NCBI GenBank assembly: GCA_902573755.1
Contig: CACGLD010000001.1
Coordinates: 1 to 64,000, forward strand
Direction: 5' to 3'
Origin: an uncultured Pelagibacteraceae bacterium
GTDB lineage: Bacteria; Pseudomonadota; Alphaproteobacteria; Pelagibacterales; Pelagibacteraceae
Length of the DNA stretch: 64,000 nucleotides
The translations under genes and the position numbers were made by a program. The notes under the pieces are model-generated. The model was not told the origin of the DNA, did no database searches, and saw only the letters and a program-made list of their open reading frames with translations. Positions 23,304 through 31,225 of the stretch are shown here, one piece after another (positions within the stretch are counted from its first letter, which is position 1; every line of letters starts with the position of its first letter).

Positions 23304-24246
23304 AGTTGCTATATTAGATGATTACCAGAACGTTGCCCAACAGTTTGTAGATTTAGAAAAACTATCTGGGAAATATGAGTTTAAAATTTTTAGCGAACCT
23401 TTTTTAGATGAAGCAGATGCAATTGATCAATTAGCTGATTTTGAAGCTTTACTAATAATGAGAGAAAGAACTCCAATTACAAAAAATTTAATTGATAATT
23501 TAAATGATTTAAAATTTGTAATCACAAGTGGATTACGAAATAGATCTATTGATTTAGAAGCTGCAAAGAAAAGAAAAATTATAGTTTGCGGAACAGATAT
23601 AAATATTAACCCAACGCCTGAATTAACTTGGGCACTAATTCTTGGCTTGGCTAGAAATTTTAAAGAAGAGTTCGATAATATGTATCAAGGATATTGGCAA
23701 ACTACTATTGGTGTAGAACTAAAAGGGAAAATTTTAGGTTTAATAGGATTAGGCAGGGTAGGTAGTGAAGTTGCTAAAATCGGAAAAGCTTTTGGTATGC
23801 AAGTAATGGCCTGGAGTGAAAATCTTAACTTAGATAAGTGTAAAGAATTAGACGTACTACCTTGCAGTAAAGAAGATTTAATTACAAATTCTGATGTTCT
23901 TTCAATTCATGTTCAAGGAGGTGAAAGATACAAAGACTGCATTAGTTTAAAAGAATTAGATAAAATGAAAAAAACAGCTTTTTTGATAAATACATCTCGT
24001 GGACCTATTGTAAATGAGGATGATTTGATTATTGCTTTATCAACCAATGTAATTGCTGGTGCAGGAATTGATGTATATGAAAAAGAGCCTTTACCTGAAA
24101 ATAATAAGCTTAGATTTTTACCAAATGCATTGCTCACACCACACATTGGTTATGTTACAGCTGAAAATTATAGTATTTTTTATAATCAAATGATCCAAGG
24201 ATTAGAGGCTTGTGTAAATGGAAAGCCAATTAGAGAAATAAAGTGA
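23296..24246 (+). CDS. D-2-hydroxyacid dehydrogenase (SerA-like)
   Basis: A 316-residue NAD-dependent dehydrogenase. The nucleotide-binding motif GLIGLGRVGSEVAKIGKAFG lies in the middle, and the catalytic Arg-Glu-His set is visible in NTSRGPIV, DVYEKEPLP and TPHIGYVT. It is related to phosphoglycerate dehydrogenase but lacks the ACT domain of regulated SerA forms; members with this compact form reduce or oxidise various 2-oxo/2-hydroxy acids. Substrate not predictable. Confidence 0.87.
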   Translation: MLKVAILDDYQNVAQQFVDLEKLSGKYEFKIFSEPFLDEADAIDQLADFEALLIMRERTPITKNLIDNLNDLKFVITSGLRNRSIDLEAAKKRKIIVCGTDININPTPELTWALILGLARNFKEEFDNMYQGYWQTTIGVELKGKILGLIGLGRVGSEVAKIGKAFGMQVMAWSENLNLDKCKELDVLPCSKEDLITNSDVLSIHVQGGERYKDCISLKELDKMKKTAFLINTSRGPIVNEDDLIIALSTNVIAGAGIDVYEKEPLPENNKLRFLPNALLTPHIGYVTAENYSIFYNQMIQGLEACVNGKPIREIK

Positions 24247-24983
24247 GAGCAAGAAGCCTTAGTTTTTTACTCAAGTATAATATTAAAATATTTAGAAATA
24301 TTTACTTCTTATACAATATATATTTTAGAAACTTCAAATATCTATCCAAAAGTTCACAATTTGGCGAAGATTTATTTTTAAAAAATTTTTTTAAAAAACA
24401 AAATAAAGGTAATTATTTAGATCTAGGATGTTTTCATCCAATTAGGGATAATAACACTTATCAATTATACAAAAAGGGCTGGAAGGGAATAAATATAGAT
24501 TTAAATTCATTATCTATAGAACTATTTAATTTTTTTAGACCTAATGATATAAATTTAAATATAGGTTTAGCTAAAAATAAAGGCTTTAAAAAACTTTATT
24601 TTTCAGGAGATTTTTCACCACTTAATTCCTTTGATAAAAATCATTTAAAATTTTTAAGTAAAAATTTTAACTTAGAAATAGCAAAAATAAATCATAGAAA
24701 AATTAGAACACAAAATATAAATAATATTTTAAAAAAATATAAATTTGCAAAAGTTGATTTTTTGACTATTGATTTAGAAGGTTATGAGTATGAGATCATA
24801 AAAACACTTAATTTTAAAAAAATTAAAATAAATTTAATGTGCATTGAAATTCTATCCCACAATTTGAAATCAAAAAAAAATTATCAAAATATATTGAAAA
24901 TTTTAAAAAAGAATAATTTCAAATTCATTTATAAAACGGGTGTAAATTACTTTTTTAAAAACTTAAAATGGAACTTCCAGTAG
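24243..24983 (+). CDS. FkbM-family methyltransferase
   Basis: A 246-residue SAM-dependent methyltransferase of the FkbM type. NYLDLGCFHPIRDNNTYQLY, GWKGINIDLN and KVDFLTIDLEGYEYEIIK are the motifs usually seen in this family. It is extremely Lys-, Asn- and Phe-rich, more AT-skewed than its neighbours. It starts with GTG overlapping the upstream stop (GTGA) and overlaps the next gene by 16 bases. FkbM enzymes commonly methylate sugars in surface glycans; the target here is unknown. Confidence 0.8.
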   Translation: MRARSLSFLLKYNIKIFRNIYFLYNIYFRNFKYLSKSSQFGEDLFLKNFFKKQNKGNYLDLGCFHPIRDNNTYQLYKKGWKGINIDLNSLSIELFNFFRPNDINLNIGLAKNKGFKKLYFSGDFSPLNSFDKNHLKFLSKNFNLEIAKINHRKIRTQNINNILKKYKFAKVDFLTIDLEGYEYEIIKTLNFKKIKINLMCIEILSHNLKSKKNYQNILKILKKNNFKFIYKTGVNYFFKNLKWNFQ

Positions 24984-25867
24984 TTAATCATAAAGATTAT
25001 ACCGCAAAAATAGGGGATGATCACAAATTTCCAATTAATAAATTTGGAGAACTAGCAAACTACTTAATCCAAAATAAAATAGTAAAAAAATTTCACAAAC
25101 CATCGCCTTGCTCATTTGAAACATTAAGTTATGCACATTCAAAAAATTATATTTTAGATATTCAAAACAAAACTTTAAGTAAAGAGGGAGTAAAAAAAAT
25201 TGGATTTCCACTTGTTGATAGTGTTGTGCAAAGATCTTTAGTTGCTACTGGTGGAACTGTGCTAGCATCTAAACTTGCAATCAATTATGGCATCTCATGT
25301 AATACTGCAGGTGGGAGTCACCACGCAAGTTATGATGGAGGTGCAGGTTATTGTGTATTTAATGATGTTGCAGTTGCGTCACATTACTTACTTAATAGAG
25401 GTCTAGCTAATAAAATTTTAATTGTTGATTTAGATGTTCATCAAGGAAATGGTAATTCAGAAATTTTTAAAGATAATAGAAGTGTTTTTACGTTTAGCAT
25501 GCATTCAAAAACCAATTATCCAGCAAAAAAATCAAATAGCAATTTAGATGTAGAACTTGAGGATAACTTAGAGGATGATGAGTACATAAAGACTCTCAAA
25601 CAATATTTAAAAGAGCTTAATCAAGAAAATTTTGATTTTGTTTTTTATATAGCTGGTGTTGATATTCATTTTAATGACCGATTAGGAAAATTAAAAATCT
25701 CTGACGAGGGCATTCAATTAAGAGATGAACTTGTGGTAGAAAACTTTTTTTCTAGACGAATACCATTTTGTGGGGTTTTGGGTGGTGGTTATAATAAAGA
25801 TTTTAATAAACTTGTTGAATTACATTCAATGTTACATCAATCTTGTGCTAAATATATGAGTTCATGA
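24968..25867 (+). CDS. Histone deacetylase-family metal-dependent amidohydrolase
   Basis: A 299-residue member of the HDAC/acetylpolyamine amidohydrolase superfamily. The zinc-site regions are recognisable: GGSHHASYDGGAGYCVFND (the tandem His pair), DLDVHQGNGNSEIF (the Asp-Val-His metal ligands) and GVDIHFNDRLGKL plus GGGYNKD near the end. Bacterial members deacetylate acylated polyamines, other amides or acetoin-related substrates; which one applies is unknown. The gene overlaps msrB by four bases. Confidence 0.88.
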   Translation: MELPVVNHKDYTAKIGDDHKFPINKFGELANYLIQNKIVKKFHKPSPCSFETLSYAHSKNYILDIQNKTLSKEGVKKIGFPLVDSVVQRSLVATGGTVLASKLAINYGISCNTAGGSHHASYDGGAGYCVFNDVAVASHYLLNRGLANKILIVDLDVHQGNGNSEIFKDNRSVFTFSMHSKTNYPAKKSNSNLDVELEDNLEDDEYIKTLKQYLKELNQENFDFVFYIAGVDIHFNDRLGKLKISDEGIQLRDELVVENFFSRRIPFCGVLGGGYNKDFNKLVELHSMLHQSCAKYMSS

Positions 25868-26238
25868 CGAAAAAAATAAATCCAAATTTAACTGCTGAGC
25901 AAAAATTAATTTTATTTGAGGAAGGTACTGAACGTGCTGGGTCAAGTGAACTTAATCACGAAAAAAGGGAGGGAAGTTTTCATTGTGCAAACTGTGGTGA
26001 AAAATTATTTGATTCAAAAACAAAATATGAGAGTGGATCAGGCTGGCCTTCCTTTTATGAATCTTTGCCTGACGTATTTGAAACTAAAACAGATCATCAC
26101 ATAGGTTATGCAAGAACTGAATATCATTGTAAAAGATGTGGAGGTCATCACGGACATATATTTGATGATGGACCTGAACCTACAGGAAAACGATTTTGTA
26201 ACAATGGGGTATGTTTAGTTTTTAAACCTAAGAGCTAA
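25864..26238 (+). CDS. msrB: Peptide-methionine (R)-S-oxide reductase MsrB
   Basis: Repairs R-methionine sulfoxide in proteins. The 124-residue protein has the structural zinc site Cys41, Cys44, Cys89 and Cys92, the motif GSGWPSFY, and the catalytic Cys112 in GKRFCNNG. An additional Cys117 lies five residues after the catalytic one, at a position usually occupied by a small residue in this family, and could act in resolving the oxidised enzyme (inference). Its start overlaps the deacetylase stop. Confidence 0.95.
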   Translation: MTKKINPNLTAEQKLILFEEGTERAGSSELNHEKREGSFHCANCGEKLFDSKTKYESGSGWPSFYESLPDVFETKTDHHIGYARTEYHCKRCGGHHGHIFDDGPEPTGKRFCNNGVCLVFKPKS

Positions 26239-26243
26239 ATATA

Positions 26244-27476
26244 ATGTTTGAAAATATCGATATTGAGAAAGTTAAAGAAGAGCTCAGAAATCACTCAAAA
26301 AATTATAAAGAAAATTTCGCCAAAATTGAAAAGTTCATAGAAACTGAAATTCAAGAAATATTAAATCTCAAAAAAAACAATAAATCTATAATTCCAGAAA
26401 TTAGTATTAATGAGATAGATCAAAAAAAAACAAAGATCATAGAAGATATAAAAAAAAGAGGCTGTGTAATAATCCGAGATGTTTTTGACGACAAATTTAT
26501 TGAAAATTTAAACTTTCAACTAGAGAAGTATATTGATGAAAATAATTATTATGAAGATCAAAAAAAGAAAGCTGATCTAGATAAATATTTTAGTGATCTT
26601 AAATCAGGCAAACCTCAAATATATGGTCTTTATTGGTCTAAAGCACAAATAGAAATAAGACATTCAGAGCAAATGGCTAAAGTAAAAAAATGGCTTAATA
26701 ATCTTTGGTTATTTGAAAACCCTGAATATAAAGTTTTTGATCCAAATAAAGAATTGTCTTATGCAGATAGAGTAAGAAGAAGAGAGCCGGGTGATGATAC
26801 TTTGGGACTTTCTCCTCATTGCGATGCTGGTTCTATTGAAAGATGGACTGACAATCATTATCAAAAAATTTATAGAGATATATTTTCTGACAACTTTGAA
26901 AAATATAATCCATTTGAAGCAAAGTATAGAGATAGAACCATAGAGTTTGAGTCTCCTGCGGTTGCACATGTTTTTAGAACTTTTCAAGGTTGGACAGCTT
27001 TAACCGAGCAAGGTCCTAACGACGGAACTTTGCAATTAATACCAATTGCTAAAGCAATGACATATGTTTTAACAAGAGCATTACAAGACGATGTTCCCAA
27101 AAAAGAGTTATGTGGATCGAAACTTGGAAGAGCGTTATCTGTTAACAAAGATTATCATTCATTGCTTTTAAAAGGACTAATTTCTATTCCAAAAATGAAA
27201 CCGGGAGACACAATTTGGTGGCATCCGGATGTTATTCATGCTGTAGAAAATAAACATTCAGGAAAAAATTATTCAAACGTTATTTATGTTGGTGCAACAC
27301 CTTATTGTAAAAAAAACCTTGATTATACAATAAAACAATCAAAAAAATTTTTAGAAGGAAAGAGTCCACCAGATTTTGCAGCTGAAGATTATGAAATTAA
27401 TTATAAAGATAGAGTTAAAGTAAAAGACTTAAGCTCTTTAGCTAAGAAACAATTAGCTTTAGAAGAATGGAATTAA
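26244..27476 (+). CDS. DUF1479 protein, YbiU-like putative 2-oxoglutarate/Fe(II) oxygenase
   Basis: A 410-residue protein of the DUF1479/YbiU family with an N-terminal helical region (1-65). A jelly-roll type metal site can be proposed: His192 and Asp194 in SPHCDAGSIERW, and His332 in WWHPDVIHAVENKH. No substrate is known to me. It follows msrB by five bases and ends tail to tail with grxC, the two genes sharing the palindromic TTAA as their stop codons. Confidence 0.8.
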   Translation: MFENIDIEKVKEELRNHSKNYKENFAKIEKFIETEIQEILNLKKNNKSIIPEISINEIDQKKTKIIEDIKKRGCVIIRDVFDDKFIENLNFQLEKYIDENNYYEDQKKKADLDKYFSDLKSGKPQIYGLYWSKAQIEIRHSEQMAKVKKWLNNLWLFENPEYKVFDPNKELSYADRVRRREPGDDTLGLSPHCDAGSIERWTDNHYQKIYRDIFSDNFEKYNPFEAKYRDRTIEFESPAVAHVFRTFQGWTALTEQGPNDGTLQLIPIAKAMTYVLTRALQDDVPKKELCGSKLGRALSVNKDYHSLLLKGLISIPKMKPGDTIWWHPDVIHAVENKHSGKNYSNVIYVGATPYCKKNLDYTIKQSKKFLEGKSPPDFAAEDYEINYKDRVKVKDLSSLAKKQLALEEWN

Positions 27477-27730
27477 TTATTTAAAAGATCTTGAAGTTTA
27501 TTTTCTTTTTCTAATGCTCTTACTTCATCATAACCACCTATATGCTGGTCATCAAAAAAAATTTGTGGAATAGTTCTTTTTCCATTAGCTTTTTTAATCA
27601 TTTCATCCATTGCTCCATCAACTTTTGAAATATCAATTTCATTATAAGGTGCATTATTTCTAGTTAATAATCTTTTTGCAGCCTCACAATAATTACATAG
27701 CGGACCTGTATACATGGTAATTTTTTTCAT
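27473..27730 (-). CDS. grxC: Glutaredoxin 3
   Basis: An 85-residue dithiol glutaredoxin with the active site Cys12-Asn-Tyr-Cys15 (usually CPYC, so the Pro is replaced by Asn) and the glutathione-binding motifs RTIPQIFFDDQHIGGYDE. It reduces protein disulfides and glutathione mixed disulfides in the cytoplasm. It lies four bases after the TIGR03643 gene on the minus strand and overlaps the end of the DUF1479 gene by four bases. Confidence 0.95.
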   Translation of the reverse strand: MKKITMYTGPLCNYCEAAKRLLTRNNAPYNEIDISKVDGAMDEMIKKANGKRTIPQIFFDDQHIGGYDEVRALEKENKLQDLLNN

Positions 27731-27733
27731 AAA

Positions 27734-28030
27734 CTATAGATAGTCACCTTTTTTAATTTTACTAGCTATTTCTTTTCTAGAATATTCAAATTTTTTTCGA
27801 TGTTTTATACTTTTTTGATTTACTCTTTTTCTCCATAACCTGAAAGATGATGGTTTTAGAGATCTTCGCATAATCTTAATTACATCAGATTCTTTCTTTC
27901 CTGTTTTTTTTTCAATTTCCTCGAAAGTGATCCTATCTGCCCACGCTGCCCAAATGATCCAATCCGGATCGTCCATTTTGGGCTCTGGGTTTTTGACTCT
28001 AGTAACTGGTCTGTGACCTTTTTTTTTCAT
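27734..28030 (-). CDS. TIGR03643-family (DUF2805) small basic protein
   Basis: A 98-residue protein with the pattern DPDWIIWAAWADRITFEEIE and KKESDVIKIMRRSLKPSSFRLWRKRV, which I recognise as the TIGR03643/DUF2805 family. It looks like a short helix-turn-helix-like module with a strongly basic N- and C-terminus; function unknown. Ribosome-binding site AAAGGA lies five bases upstream of the ATG. Probably cotranscribed with grxC. Confidence 0.8.
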   Translation of the reverse strand: MKKKGHRPVTRVKNPEPKMDDPDWIIWAAWADRITFEEIEKKTGKKESDVIKIMRRSLKPSSFRLWRKRVNQKSIKHRKKFEYSRKEIASKIKKGDYL

Positions 28031-28081
28031 AAATCCTTTATATTTGAAAAAAAAATTTAATGCATTTTTTTTAGCCTCTGA

Positions 28082-28147
28082 TATTATGTCTTAGATAGTC
28101 CTTCTTAGCCATCTTTAGCTCCCGGTTTTTAAGGACTATCTTTTTTT
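28082..28147 (+). promoter_or_regulatory. Candidate compact RNA element: -10-like box, hairpin and T-tract before the LysE-type gene
   Basis: A -10-like TATTAT (28082-28087) is followed seven bases later by GATAGTCCTT (28094-28103), which pairs perfectly with AAGGACTATC (28131-28140). A run of seven T (28141-28147) then leads straight into the ATG at 28148. If transcription starts near 28094, the RNA would be a 54-nt hairpin with a 27-nt loop ending in a U-tract: a terminator-like leader, riboswitch or small RNA. I do not recognise a known riboswitch consensus. Confidence 0.5.
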
Positions 28148-28762
28148 ATGCTCCCCTTAGATTTCATACTTTACTTACAGATAATAATTTTTTTATTCAT
28201 TACACCTGGAACTCCTAGAGTTGTGATTATTTCTTATTCAATGAATTATGGAGTTGGAAAATGTGTTTGGTCGGCATTAGGGGATGTAACAGCAAATTTT
28301 ATTCAAGCAACATTAGTAATATTTGTAATAGGATCTTTTTTTTCTGAGAACTCAACAATATTAAATATATTTAAATGGATAGGAGTAATTTATATTTTAT
28401 ATCTTGCTTACGATATTTATAAATCACGTCCAAAAACTATTTCAAGTGAAGGAGATATAAAAAAAAGTAACTTATCTTTCTTTAGAGATGGTTTCTTAGT
28501 GGCTGGAACAAGTCCAAAAGCCTGGATGTTTTTTCCTTTTATATTTCCCCAATTTATTGACTTTAATTCAAATTTATTGGCACAATTTGTAATTTTAATT
28601 ACAACTTACATTGTTTTAGATTTTTTATCTCTGATTGGTTATGCGATGCTTGCACAGAAACTAATTAATTGGATAACTGCTAATCCAAAAACAATTAATA
28701 CAATTTCTGCGAGTGTTTTAGTAATTATTGCTGTAATAATTGTTATAACACAGCAATATTAA
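28148..28762 (+). CDS. LysE-family amino acid exporter
   Basis: A 204-residue membrane protein with about six helices. The N-terminal FLFITPGTPRVVIIS corresponds to the LysE/RhtB TPGP motif with Thr-Pro-Arg replacing the usual Pro-Asn residues, and GTSPKAWMFFPFIFPQF is the typical second conserved stretch. It probably exports an amino acid or related compound; the substrate is unknown. There is no Shine-Dalgarno site; a hairpin with a T-tract ends immediately before the start codon. Confidence 0.88.
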   Translation: MLPLDFILYLQIIIFLFITPGTPRVVIISYSMNYGVGKCVWSALGDVTANFIQATLVIFVIGSFFSENSTILNIFKWIGVIYILYLAYDIYKSRPKTISSEGDIKKSNLSFFRDGFLVAGTSPKAWMFFPFIFPQFIDFNSNLLAQFVILITTYIVLDFLSLIGYAMLAQKLINWITANPKTINTISASVLVIIAVIIVITQQY

Positions 28763-28769
28763 ACTGTTT

Positions 28770-28797
28770 TTGGTCTTTATTGCCACTTGCATAAAAT
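28770..28797 (+). promoter_or_regulatory. Possible promoter for the first Liv-type binding protein
   Basis: TTGGTC (28770-28775) and TAAAAT (28792-28797) are 16 bases apart, in an 87-base spacer. A ribosome-binding site AAAGAGGAAAT precedes the ATG at 28850. Confidence 0.35.
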
Positions 28798-28849
28798 AAA
28801 ATTTCTTTATTTAATCATCACATAATTAATTAATTAAAGAGGAAATAAA

Positions 28850-30088
28850 ATGAGATTAAATAAAATAATTTTAAGTTTTGTTTCTGCATTAGTAATTTTA
28901 TTTTCAACTTCTGTTGCATCTTTTGCAAAAGTAGTTGGTGACAAAATTATTTTAGGTGCTGCGATTTCCTTAACTGGTAAATACTCATCTAATGGTGTTC
29001 ATACTCAAAATGGTTACAACATGGCCGTTGACAGAATTAACAGCATGGGTGGTGTTAAAGTTGGTGGAAAGACTTATAAGTTTGACATTATTTATTACGA
29101 TGATGAGTCAAACCCTAAGAGAGCTGCACAGCTTGCAGAAAGATTAATTTCACAAGATGGTGTTGAGTTTATGCTTGGCCCTTACAGTTCTGGTTTGACT
29201 AAAGCGATTGCTCCAGTGACTGAAAAATATGGTGTTCCAATGGTTGAAGCAAATGGTGCATCTAGATCTTTGTTTACAAAAGGTTACAAATATCTATTTG
29301 CTGTATTAGCTCCAGCTAACTTATATCTTGATGTTGCTATTGAAACAGCGGTTGAGCTAAATGGTGGAAAACCAGTAAAAATTGCACAAGCGTTTGAACA
29401 AGATGCATTCTCACAGGACGTTAGATTAGGTATTTTAGATGCTGCAGAAAGAACTGGTTCTAAAATCATAATTGACGATAAATTGCCTAAAGAGCTAAAT
29501 GATATGGCTGCTACTTTGGTTAAAGTTAAACAAATGAAACCAGATGTACTTGTTGTATCAGGTCACACAAAAGGTGCGTTAACTGCGATCAGACAAATTG
29601 CTGAAATGAAAGTTGATGTTCCAATGTTAGCCATGACTCACTGTGATGCTGCAAAATTATCTAAACAGCATGGTAAGAACTCTCAGTACGCTCTTTGTGC
29701 TTCTCAATGGCACAAGTCACTAACTTATAAAGATGATTTCTTTAAAGATGGGATGACTTATGCTGCAGACTTTGAGAAAGAGTTTGGATATGATCCACCT
29801 TACCAATCTGCTGAATCTTCAGCTGCTTTATTGGTATTCAAAGATGCATTTGAAAGAGCAAATTCTTTCGATCAAAAGAAAGTAAGAGATGCTCTTGCAG
29901 CTACGAATATGCAAACATTCTATGGAAATATTAAATTTGCACCTGGTGGTCAGAACGTTGACAAACCAATGGTACTTTTCCAAGTAATGTGTGATGCTTC
30001 AGGAAGTTGTGAAAACAAAGTTGTTGCTCCATTAAAGTGGGCATCAGCTAAGTTGATACATCCAATTCCTAAGTGGTCAGATAGATAA
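28850..30088 (+). CDS. Branched-chain amino acid-type ABC importer binding protein 1 (LivK-like)
   Basis: A 412-residue periplasmic binding protein (Peripla_BP_6) with a signal peptide of 26 residues ending SFA. The opening GAAISLTGKYSSNG and IIYYDDESNPKRAAQLAERL are typical of LivK/UrtA/AmiC-like sensors. Relatives bind branched-chain amino acids, urea, amides or aromatic compounds; the ligand is not assignable here. It leads a full permease/ATPase operon from which it is separated by a strong hairpin terminator. Confidence 0.92.
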   Translation: MRLNKIILSFVSALVILFSTSVASFAKVVGDKIILGAAISLTGKYSSNGVHTQNGYNMAVDRINSMGGVKVGGKTYKFDIIYYDDESNPKRAAQLAERLISQDGVEFMLGPYSSGLTKAIAPVTEKYGVPMVEANGASRSLFTKGYKYLFAVLAPANLYLDVAIETAVELNGGKPVKIAQAFEQDAFSQDVRLGILDAAERTGSKIIIDDKLPKELNDMAATLVKVKQMKPDVLVVSGHTKGALTAIRQIAEMKVDVPMLAMTHCDAAKLSKQHGKNSQYALCASQWHKSLTYKDDFFKDGMTYAADFEKEFGYDPPYQSAESSAALLVFKDAFERANSFDQKKVRDALAATNMQTFYGNIKFAPGGQNVDKPMVLFQVMCDASGSCENKVVAPLKWASAKLIHPIPKWSDR

Positions 30089-30100
30089 AATAAAATACTA

Positions 30101-30130
30101 AAGCCCCCTAGTCATAGGGGGCTTTTTTTT
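30101..30130 (+). terminator. Strong hairpin terminator between binding protein and permease genes
   Basis: A 10-bp stem (30101-30110 with 30115-30124) with five consecutive C:G pairs and a GTCA tetraloop, followed by eight T in total (30123-30130). This is a textbook intrinsic terminator 12 bases after the stop, so most transcripts should end here with some reading through to the permeases. Confidence 0.92.
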
Positions 30131-30152
30131 ATATAACCCAAAAATACTTTTT

Positions 30153-31046
30153 ATGGATTTTCTTGTATTTCAATACCCAATGATAACTGTTCAAGCTTGC
30201 TTGGATGGAATTCTTCTTGGAGTTTTGTTTGCATTAATTGCATATGGAATGGCACTTCAATGGGGAGTGATGAACATAATTAACATTGCACAAGGAGATC
30301 TTGTTATTTTAGGAGGATACATAGCATATTTTATGTACCTCTACGGTATACATCCAGCATGGGGAGTAATTGTTGCACCTGTAATAATGTACTTTGTTGG
30401 TATAGCGATTTACAAACTAGTAATTAATAAAGTAGTAGATAGGGATTTATTTATCTCTATTTTGGCGACTTTTGGAATAAGTATTCTTTTCATGCAATTA
30501 ATGAATTTTGCATTTGGTGCAGATGTTGTACTTGCAAACTCTGGTTACGGAACAACTATGTTGTTTGATAACAATGTTGTGTTACCTAATTCAAAAATAT
30601 TTTCAGCATTTATAAGCATTTTGTTTGCAGTTTGTTTAGTAATTTACATGAAAAAATCTAAGCTTGGCCGAGCTATTAGAGCTACAGCTCAAAATGCAAG
30701 AGCCGCAAAGATTTTAGGTGTTGATACAGAAAAAGTTTATGCAGCAACATTTGGAATAAATGCTGCTCTATGTGGTGTTGCTGGAGCATTAATTTCAATA
30801 ACATTTACTATCCATCCCTATATGGGTCTACCTTATACAATCAGATCTTTTATGATTGTAATTGTTGCAGGATTAGGAAATTTACCAGGTGTTGCAATGT
30901 CAGGTATGGGACTAGGAGTTTTTGAGGAATTTGCAGATTATATTTTGGGTACAGAATTTAGAATTGGTTCAGTGTTTTTATTATTAGTTTTAATATTAGT
31001 TTATAGAAGATTTAAACTTTCTAGAAAAAGAGAGTATCTAAAATGA
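30153..31046 (+). CDS. Liv-type ABC importer permease 1 (LivH-like)
   Basis: A 297-residue permease with about eight helices of the LivH/UrtB type: ALQWGVMNIINIAQGDLVILGG near the N-terminus and RAIRATAQNARAAKILGVD as the coupling region, then AGALISITFTIHPYMGLPYT. It starts 22 bases after a terminator. The stop overlaps the next gene start (ATGA). Confidence 0.93.
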   Translation: MDFLVFQYPMITVQACLDGILLGVLFALIAYGMALQWGVMNIINIAQGDLVILGGYIAYFMYLYGIHPAWGVIVAPVIMYFVGIAIYKLVINKVVDRDLFISILATFGISILFMQLMNFAFGADVVLANSGYGTTMLFDNNVVLPNSKIFSAFISILFAVCLVIYMKKSKLGRAIRATAQNARAAKILGVDTEKVYAATFGINAALCGVAGALISITFTIHPYMGLPYTIRSFMIVIVAGLGNLPGVAMSGMGLGVFEEFADYILGTEFRIGSVFLLLVLILVYRRFKLSRKREYLK

Positions 31047-31225
31047 GAAAAGTTAAAATTAATGATAACCAAGGGAAATCTATTGAAGTTGACATAGATC
31101 AATTTAAAAAACATTTAGATGAATATCACTCCACAGGATCAAGTGTTCATGATGAAGATGGTCATTACTTTACAGTAAATCAGAATTTTAGAGATAAAAT
31201 CAAGAGTTTATATGAACAAGAATAA
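31043..31225 (+). CDS. Small hypothetical protein inside a Liv-type operon
   Basis: A 60-residue, soluble and acidic-to-basic mixed protein (KINDNQGKSIEVDIDQFKKH near the N-terminus; ends KIKSLYEQE). It overlaps the permease stop upstream by four bases and the next permease start by 14 bases, so it is translated as part of the operon. I do not recognise the family. The tight overlaps on both sides argue for a real gene rather than chance. It could be a regulatory or assembly factor of the importer (inference). Confidence 0.7.
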   Translation: MRKVKINDNQGKSIEVDIDQFKKHLDEYHSTGSSVHDEDGHYFTVNQNFRDKIKSLYEQE

